Assembly: GCA_021816165.1 (NCBI GenBank)
Contig: JAKAYZ010000097.1
Coordinates: 1 to 7,268, forward strand
From: Planctomycetota bacterium
GTDB lineage: Bacteria > Planctomycetota > Phycisphaerae > WQYP01
Reading direction: 5' to 3'
DNA: 7,268 bases
The translations under genes and the position numbers were made by a program. Every line of letters begins with the position of its first letter. Position 1 is the first letter of the stretch. This document shows, in pieces, positions 1 to 4,964 of the stretch. The notes under the pieces were generated by a model that did no database searches, was not told the DNA's origin, and saw only the letters and a program-made list of their open reading frames with translations.

Positions 1-130
1 GAAGCACGGAGCCATGATTCGCGAGGCGTGCCACAAACTGCGCGTGGATTTTGTACAGGTGGATACCAGTGTGCCGCTGGATGTATCGCTGCCGGGCTTT
101 TTGGCCACGCGGGCGGCGCGAATGAAGTAG
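1..130 (+). CDS. DUF58 domain-containing protein, C-terminal end only
   Basis: The reading frame from base 2 to the TAG at 128-130 gives 42 residues, the C-terminus of a protein whose start lies outside the window. The motif VDFVQVDTSVPLDVSL followed by a FLATR segment matches the typical end of DUF58 proteins, where a short beta strand ('..VDTS.PLD..L..YL..R') closes the VWA-like fold. DUF58 proteins are usually encoded directly downstream of MoxR-type AAA+ ATPases and upstream of BatA/VWA membrane proteins, which is the context seen here. Their role is thought to be as partner or adaptor of the MoxR ATPase in maturation of envelope proteins; the biochemical activity is not established. The assignment rests on a short tail plus gene context, so it is good but not certain. 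Confidence 0.8.
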   Translation, partial: KHGAMIREACHKLRVDFVQVDTSVPLDVSLPGFLATRAARMK

Positions 131-144
131 GGCGCAGGATGGAT

Positions 145-161
145 AGTCGCGGGGGGCGACT
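145..161 (+). other. Small perfect hairpin between DUF58 and BatA-type genes
   Basis: AGTCGC (145-150) and GCGACT (156-161) are exact inverted repeats around a loop of five G residues. The hairpin begins 14 bases after the DUF58 stop codon. It is not followed by a T-run (next bases TGAAACCGAG), so it is not a canonical intrinsic terminator. It could be a processing or stability element in the polycistronic mRNA, or chance in GC-rich DNA. No convincing promoter was seen in the 131-226 gap. Confidence 0.35.
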
Positions 162-226
162 GAAACCGAGTCTGCATTCGCTGGGATCCAGGCGGATATG
201 GGCGGGTGAATCGGGAAAATAACACC

Positions 227-2503
227 ATGGAGTTAACTCTGGCCTTTTTACCATTCGTGACGCCGTGGCTCTTTGCTGCAGGTGCGGCAGCCACATCGAT
301 ACCGATCGTGATTCACCTGTTGAACCGACGGAAATTCCGCATCCATCGCTGGGCGGCAATGGAGTTTTTACTGGCGGCGATGCGGCGCAACGCCCGCCGG
401 CTGAAATTTCAGCGTTGGTTGCTGCTGTTGCTGCGCTGCCTGGCGCTGCTGCTATTGGCGGCGGCGATTGCGCAACTCACCTTTAACAGTTCGCTGTTGG
501 CCCATGTTCTGGGGGCATCCGGCCGCAGCACCGTGGTGGTGTGGGACGACGCGTATCCGATGGGTTATCAACCGCGGCAGGGCGGGTCCACTTTTCAGCG
601 CTCGCGGCAGGTCCTGTTAACGTGGCTGAAGGGTTTATCGGGCAATCATCGGGTGGCGATTGTGCCGGCCTCGGTGCTGGGCCGGCCCTTGGTTGCCAAA
701 CCGACGCTGGACCGGGCGCTGTTAATCCGGCTGGTGCGGGCGCGACAATTATCCGATGCCGCGGTCGATCTTTCCGGAGGTTTACAACAGGCGCTGCAGG
801 CTATCAAATCGGTGTCCCACCGGACGACCGCCACCCGGGTGGTGGTACTGACCGATTGTGCCGCGACCGATTTCTATCGGTCCGCGCCGGGCGCACCGCC
901 GGAAATCAATCATCAACTCGCCAATCTCGTGCGGCAGTTGCGGGCCGCCGGAGCGCACGTGCGCGTGGCGGATGTGGGGCGGCAGGAGCAGTCCAATACG
1001 GCTATTGTGTCTTTAAAAACCACGCGCCCGGTAACGCTGGTGGATAACCCCATTGAAGTTGCATGTACGCTCTACAACAGCGGGCCGCAGGTCCAGGCCC
1101 AGATTCCGGTGCAATTTTACTTGGACCATGTACGTGCCGGAAAAGAAGTGATTCCGCGTTTAGGCTCGGGCCAACGACGCCGCTTCACCTTTACGCTCAC
1201 CGGACGGATTTCTGTGCCGGGCACCCACCTGATTACCGCGCGGATACCGGCGGATATGCTGCCGGTGGATAACACCCGGCACTTGATCGTCCAGGCGATG
1301 GATCATGTGCCGGTTCTGCTGGTGGACGGTTCGCCGGCGGAACCTTCACTGGAAAAACTGGGTTCCACCGCGTGGTTGGCCGCGGCGCTGGCACCCAACG
1401 GCCACAATAGCCTGTTTGCGCCCGAGGTGATCGGGGAACTGGAATTTTCCACGACAGCGCTGCGCCGGTACCGCGTGGTGGTACTCAGCGATACCGCCGC
1501 GCCGCGCCCGGCGACGGCCCGGAGGCTTGCGGCATGGGTTGATGCCGGCGGTTTGCTGATGATATTTCCCGGCCCGCGCACCGCCGCGCAGCGTTGGAAT
1601 GCGGCACTCGGGGCGGCGCCGGCGGGCTTGCTGCCGGCGGTTCTTGGCCAAGTGCAGGGCCAGCGGAGCGGGCCGGCTTCCCGCAGCCAAGCCGGCGTAG
1701 TGCATTTCGATTTAACGCAAAGCCTTAATGCCATCACGGCTCCGTTTCTGGCAGCGCAGCACAGCGGTTTGCATGTGGGATTGGCTTCGGTGCGGACCCG
1801 GCGATATATCGGGCTGCGGCGGCTCAAAGGTGTGGGGGCAAGGGTGCTGCTGCAATTTACTTCCGGCCAGCCGGCGGTGGTCCTGCGGCGAAAGGGACAA
1901 GGTGCGGTGGTGTTGTGGGCCACCACGGCCAACACACGCTGGACCGACTTTCCCGCTGAACCTTCCTGGTTACCCTTCAATTACGAATTGCTGTTTCATA
2001 CATTGCCGCGGCGCGATGTGTCCCGCAACGTGCTGGTCGGGCAGATCTTTGATCTGGCGGTGAAACCGGCCTATACCGGGAGATGGTTTGGCCCGCATAA
2101 AACCACGCTGAATCCACGTATTCTCACACTGGGCAAACGCCCGCGACTGGCCGGCGGTCCGCTGCGGTATGCGGGATTGTATGGTCCAAAGAGCAGCGAA
2201 CTGCCCATGGTGGCAGCAAACGTGGACCCTGCGGATGCCAACATCCGGCATCTTTCGCCGGTGCGGGTGGCGGCCATTTTGGGGCTTAAGCCGCAGGATA
2301 TCATTGAGCATCCGACCACGCTGGGGCGGCGGTCCAGGGCCGGCCTGAGCCAGGCCGGTAATGCCGGGCATAATCTGTTGTTGGCGGCTCTGCTGGCCCT
2401 GATTGCGGAAGCTCTGCTGGCCCGCGCATTTTCCCGCTATCAGCGCGCCACGGAACCGCGGCCGGCTGGCGCAATGGGGACACGCACCGGAGCAACCGTT
2501 TGA
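227..2503 (+). CDS. BatA-type membrane protein with VWA-like and GATase-like domains
   Basis: This encodes 758 residues from ATG 227. The N-terminus is the BatA signature: a hydrophobic helix (about 13-31) running into HLLNRRKFRIHRWAAMEFL (30-48), then a second helix (about 63-84). A VWA-like domain follows (about 100-220), with WDDAYPM (106-112) where a MIDAS DxSxS motif normally sits and VVVLTD (205-210) as the later strand. A beta-rich, probably Ig-like region with PVDN (346-349) comes next. A GATase-like Rossmann region begins at VLLVDGSP (363-370) and includes GGLLMIFPGP (441-450). WTDFP (572-576) is also typical of these proteins. One C-terminal membrane helix lies at about 717-735. Most of the protein is predicted to face the periplasm. 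The DUF58 gene is upstream and the next gene overlaps the stop. An in-frame GTG at 206 would add seven residues (MNRENNT); ATG 227 is preferred because BatA proteins start close to the first helix and GGGA (213-216) lies 10 bases upstream. The substrate and role are unknown; a structural envelope function is inferred. Confidence 0.9.
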   Translation: MELTLAFLPFVTPWLFAAGAAATSIPIVIHLLNRRKFRIHRWAAMEFLLAAMRRNARRLKFQRWLLLLLRCLALLLLAAAIAQLTFNSSLLAHVLGASGRSTVVVWDDAYPMGYQPRQGGSTFQRSRQVLLTWLKGLSGNHRVAIVPASVLGRPLVAKPTLDRALLIRLVRARQLSDAAVDLSGGLQQALQAIKSVSHRTTATRVVVLTDCAATDFYRSAPGAPPEINHQLANLVRQLRAAGAHVRVADVGRQEQSNTAIVSLKTTRPVTLVDNPIEVACTLYNSGPQVQAQIPVQFYLDHVRAGKEVIPRLGSGQRRRFTFTLTGRISVPGTHLITARIPADMLPVDNTRHLIVQAMDHVPVLLVDGSPAEPSLEKLGSTAWLAAALAPNGHNSLFAPEVIGELEFSTTALRRYRVVVLSDTAAPRPATARRLAAWVDAGGLLMIFPGPRTAAQRWNAALGAAPAGLLPAVLGQVQGQRSGPASRSQAGVVHFDLTQSLNAITAPFLAAQHSGLHVGLASVRTRRYIGLRRLKGVGARVLLQFTSGQPAVVLRRKGQGAVVLWATTANTRWTDFPAEPSWLPFNYELLFHTLPRRDVSRNVLVGQIFDLAVKPAYTGRWFGPHKTTLNPRILTLGKRPRLAGGPLRYAGLYGPKSSELPMVAANVDPADANIRHLSPVRVAAILGLKPQDIIEHPTTLGRRSRAGLSQAGNAGHNLLLAALLALIAEALLARAFSRYQRATEPRPAGAMGTRTGATV

Positions 2504-2518
2504 TGGAACGTTTTTTTT
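2489..2518 (+). promoter_or_regulatory. TGATG stop/start overlap with small hairpin and T8 run
   Basis: The BatA-type stop TGA (2501-2503) shares one base with the next ATG (2503-2505), an arrangement typical of translational coupling by terminating ribosomes. GGAG (2489-2492) lies 10 bases before the ATG and may serve as ribosome binding site. CGTT (2497-2500) can pair with AACG (2507-2510), placing the start codon in a six-base loop, and eight T residues follow (2511-2518). The stem is only four base pairs, so a regulatory role for the hairpin is uncertain; the overlap itself is certain. Confidence 0.6.
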
Positions 2519-4923
2519 ACTTTATTTTCGGCGTCCATGCCCCACCCGCAGGAGCCCATTCAACCCTGCACCTGTCTTTGGGCATTTCTCATCCGTGGTG
2601 GATGGTGCTGGTGATGCTGGCGGTGGCGGTACTGGGCTGGTGGACGTATCGCGCGCAGGCGGCATCACGGCAGGCCCGGATATGGATGGGGACTTTGCGC
2701 GGACTGGTGCTGCTACTGGTTGCGCTGCTCTTTTGCCGGCCCATTCTGGTGAGCGAAAATACCGTGCGGACACCGGCGGTGGTGGCGGTCTGGGTGGATT
2801 CTTCCCTGGCGATGACCCTGCGCGATCCATACATCAATCCGGCCATGCAGGCTTATATCCGGCAGATCAGCGCTGCGCGAAAAGCAGGTGGAAAGCAAAC
2901 CGCCGGTTCGCCCGGCCAACGACCAACCCGATTTGCCATTGCTGTGCATGCGCTGGCGCAGCCGCGGCACAATTGGCTTTCCGGTTTGGCCCGGCGACAA
3001 AAAATTATGTTGTTTACGGGCGGCAGCCGGGCTAAGCTGTTCGGTCAGGCGGATAATCCCATGCAACTTCGGTTGCTCCTGGCAGGTCTGGCCAAACAAA
3101 AGCCCACGGCAACCAACACCGATGTGCCACGGGTGGCCGCCGGTATTCTGCGGCGGCTGCAGGGCCAGCCTGTCAGCGCGGTGATTCTGGTTACCAGCGG
3201 GCGGTCGACTCCCGGCAGTTCCATGCAGCCGACACAGCGACTGGCCCAAGCCAGCGCCACGCCGGTTTTTGCGATTCGTGTGGGACAGGTCCATACACCA
3301 TTTGATGTGGCTCTGCGGCAGGCGCGGGCACCGCGTCATGCGTTTGTAGAGGATCCGGTGCCCGTCGACGCAATGTTGCACGTGATGGGAGCGGTGCGGC
3401 CTGTGCAGGCCACGGTACACTTATACCGGCAGACGCCCACCGGTGGTCAGGGGCGAGAGATCGGTGCAAAAACTATTACCGTCAGGCCGGGGGACTCGCG
3501 CGTTGCCATTCGGATGATTTTTCATCCGCGGCAACCTGGCCAATACCACCTCATGTTGCGGGTAAGTCCGATTGCCGGCGAATTGACCACGCGGGCCAAT
3601 ACTGCTGCGAATATTGTGACCAATGTGGTGAAAACCCGAATTCGCGTGCTTTTTGTGGATGGCTATCCACGATGGGAATATCGTTATCTTAAAAATGATC
3701 TGGCGCGGGAAAAGACGCTGCTGGTAAGCTGCCTGCTGCTTTCAGCGGATAACAACTTTGCCCAGCAGGGATCGATGCCGATCAATCATTTCCCCGAAAC
3801 GCAAAAGCAAATGAATATTTACGATGTGCTGTTGCTGGGGGATGTGGATCCAGATTATTTTTCGACAGCGCAACAGAAAATGATTGTGAAATTTGTGGGC
3901 CAGTACGGTGGTGGCTTGGGCATGATTGCCGGTCCGCGGTATTCACCCGATGCCTACCGCAACACGCCGCTGGCTGCACTTTTACCGATTATTGCAGACC
4001 GGTCGGAGAATCCGGAACTGGCCGAACCACCGAATGCTCCGTTCGAACTGCACCTGACCACGGCCGGGCGGCACAGTCCGCTGTTCGAGTTTTTTTCGAG
4101 TGCGAAAAAGAATCTCTGGCAGGCCGAGCATCTGCCACCCCTTTACTGGTATATGCCGGTACTGGGGTTAAAGCCCAGTGCGGTGGTACTGGCGGATTTA
4201 CCCTCGCGTTTGATCAATGGTCGCCCGGCACCGCTGCTGGTGACGGGCAGATACGGGGCGGGACGCACCATGTTTTCGGCCGTTTGTGATACCTGGCGCT
4301 GGCGTTATTACCATGGCGCGCCGGAATACAAGAGTTACTGGCTGGAAATGGTGCGCATGCTGGCCCGGTCGCGGGCCTTTGGCCTCCGCCAGCCACTTGA
4401 ACTTACCGCTGCGGCCACCCATGTGGATGTGGGATCCAGCGTGCGGGTCCGGCTGCGGGTGAACGATTCGCTGCTGCAGGCGCAAATGCCGCAGCAGATC
4501 CGGCTGCAGGCCACCAACGGCGGATTCATGGAACCGCTTATCCTTTCCCGCGTCCAAGGGAAGGGCAATGTGTTTGAAGGGGCACTCACGCCGCAGAGCA
4601 CCGGTACCATACGCATATCCGCTGCCCCCGGCGAATTGCCTGCAAACGTGCGACCGTTGACGTTGGTGGCCCAGCATCCGGACCGCGAGTTTTTGAATTT
4701 GTCGGCGGATCCGGCGGCTCTGCGACGACTGGTGCTGAAAACCGGCGGACAGGTGCTCACGCCGGTTGATGCGGCCAAGCTGGCCGGAGTAGTTCCGGAC
4801 CGCAGCTTGGAAACGGTCTTTCGGCAATCGCAACAGATCTGGAACAAGCCCATTGCTTTGTTGTTGATTGTGGTGCTGTTGACGGTCGAATGGATTTTAC
4901 GCAAGCGTGCCGGCCTCATATAA
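2503..4923 (+). CDS. VWA-like / glutamine amidotransferase-like membrane protein
   Basis: This encodes 806 residues from ATG 2503; an adjacent in-frame TTG at 2500 is less likely. Two membrane helices (about 31-47 and 65-83) precede a VWA-like domain that starts at VVAVWVDSSLAM (93-104) and has VILVTSGRST (227-236) as its later strand. A beta-rich stretch (about 260-375) leads to a GATase1-like Rossmann domain opening with VLFVDGYPRWEYR (382-394), then YDVLLLGD (440-447) and GGGLGMIAGP (469-478). DTWRWR (596-601) is a motif I associate with this family of VWA/GATase-like proteins. A second beta domain precedes a C-terminal helix (about 784-799) ending in an RKR-type basic tail. The order is the same as in the upstream BatA-type protein, suggesting the two are partners or old duplicates in one envelope complex. 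The canonical MIDAS is incomplete (DSSLA instead of DxSxS; S232 where Asp is usual), and no cysteine occupies the GATase nucleophile position, so enzymatic activity is unlikely. The function is unknown beyond association with MoxR/DUF58/Bat-type clusters. Confidence 0.9.
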   Translation: MERFFYFIFGVHAPPAGAHSTLHLSLGISHPWWMVLVMLAVAVLGWWTYRAQAASRQARIWMGTLRGLVLLLVALLFCRPILVSENTVRTPAVVAVWVDSSLAMTLRDPYINPAMQAYIRQISAARKAGGKQTAGSPGQRPTRFAIAVHALAQPRHNWLSGLARRQKIMLFTGGSRAKLFGQADNPMQLRLLLAGLAKQKPTATNTDVPRVAAGILRRLQGQPVSAVILVTSGRSTPGSSMQPTQRLAQASATPVFAIRVGQVHTPFDVALRQARAPRHAFVEDPVPVDAMLHVMGAVRPVQATVHLYRQTPTGGQGREIGAKTITVRPGDSRVAIRMIFHPRQPGQYHLMLRVSPIAGELTTRANTAANIVTNVVKTRIRVLFVDGYPRWEYRYLKNDLAREKTLLVSCLLLSADNNFAQQGSMPINHFPETQKQMNIYDVLLLGDVDPDYFSTAQQKMIVKFVGQYGGGLGMIAGPRYSPDAYRNTPLAALLPIIADRSENPELAEPPNAPFELHLTTAGRHSPLFEFFSSAKKNLWQAEHLPPLYWYMPVLGLKPSAVVLADLPSRLINGRPAPLLVTGRYGAGRTMFSAVCDTWRWRYYHGAPEYKSYWLEMVRMLARSRAFGLRQPLELTAAATHVDVGSSVRVRLRVNDSLLQAQMPQQIRLQATNGGFMEPLILSRVQGKGNVFEGALTPQSTGTIRISAAPGELPANVRPLTLVAQHPDREFLNLSADPAALRRLVLKTGGQVLTPVDAAKLAGVVPDRSLETVFRQSQQIWNKPIALLLIVVLLTVEWILRKRAGLI

Positions 4924-4950
4924 CCGCCGGCTGCGGGGCGCTGACACGCC

Positions 4951-4955
4951 GGGAG
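4951..4955 (+). promoter_or_regulatory. Ribosome binding site of the fourth gene
   Basis: GGGAG lies nine bases upstream of ATG 4965, in the 41-base gap after the preceding TAA. It is the clearest Shine-Dalgarno-like sequence in the window and supports ATG 4965 as the start rather than the next in-frame ATG at 4989. The short gap and same strand suggest continued cotranscription; no terminator or promoter was seen between the genes. Confidence 0.6.
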
Positions 4956-4964
4956 ATTTCAACT

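Noticed and set aside
145..161. Intrinsic terminator after the DUF58 gene
   Set aside because: The hairpin is present, but no T-run follows it and the next gene is close and co-oriented.
28..222. Open frame on the + strand, 64 codons
   Set aside because: It overlaps the DUF58 tail in another frame and runs through the intergenic gap; the composition is not protein-like and there is no family resemblance.
1303..1980. Open frame of 225 codons on the - strand
   Set aside because: It lies antisense within the well-supported BatA-type gene; long antisense frames are expected in GC-rich coding DNA, and its translation shows no recognisable motif.
2403..3035. Open frame of 210 codons on the + strand spanning the junction of the two large genes
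   Set aside because: It overlaps two supported genes in another frame; low-complexity Gly/Ala/Arg translation without domain signals.
2713..3420. Open frame of 235 codons on the - strand
   Set aside because: It is antisense to the second VWA-like gene, and its His/Arg/Pro-rich translation is typical of a shadow frame.
4198..4833. Open frame of 211 codons on the - strand
   Set aside because: It is antisense to the C-terminal part of the second VWA-like gene, which has clear motifs (DTWRWR, C-terminal helix) in its own frame.
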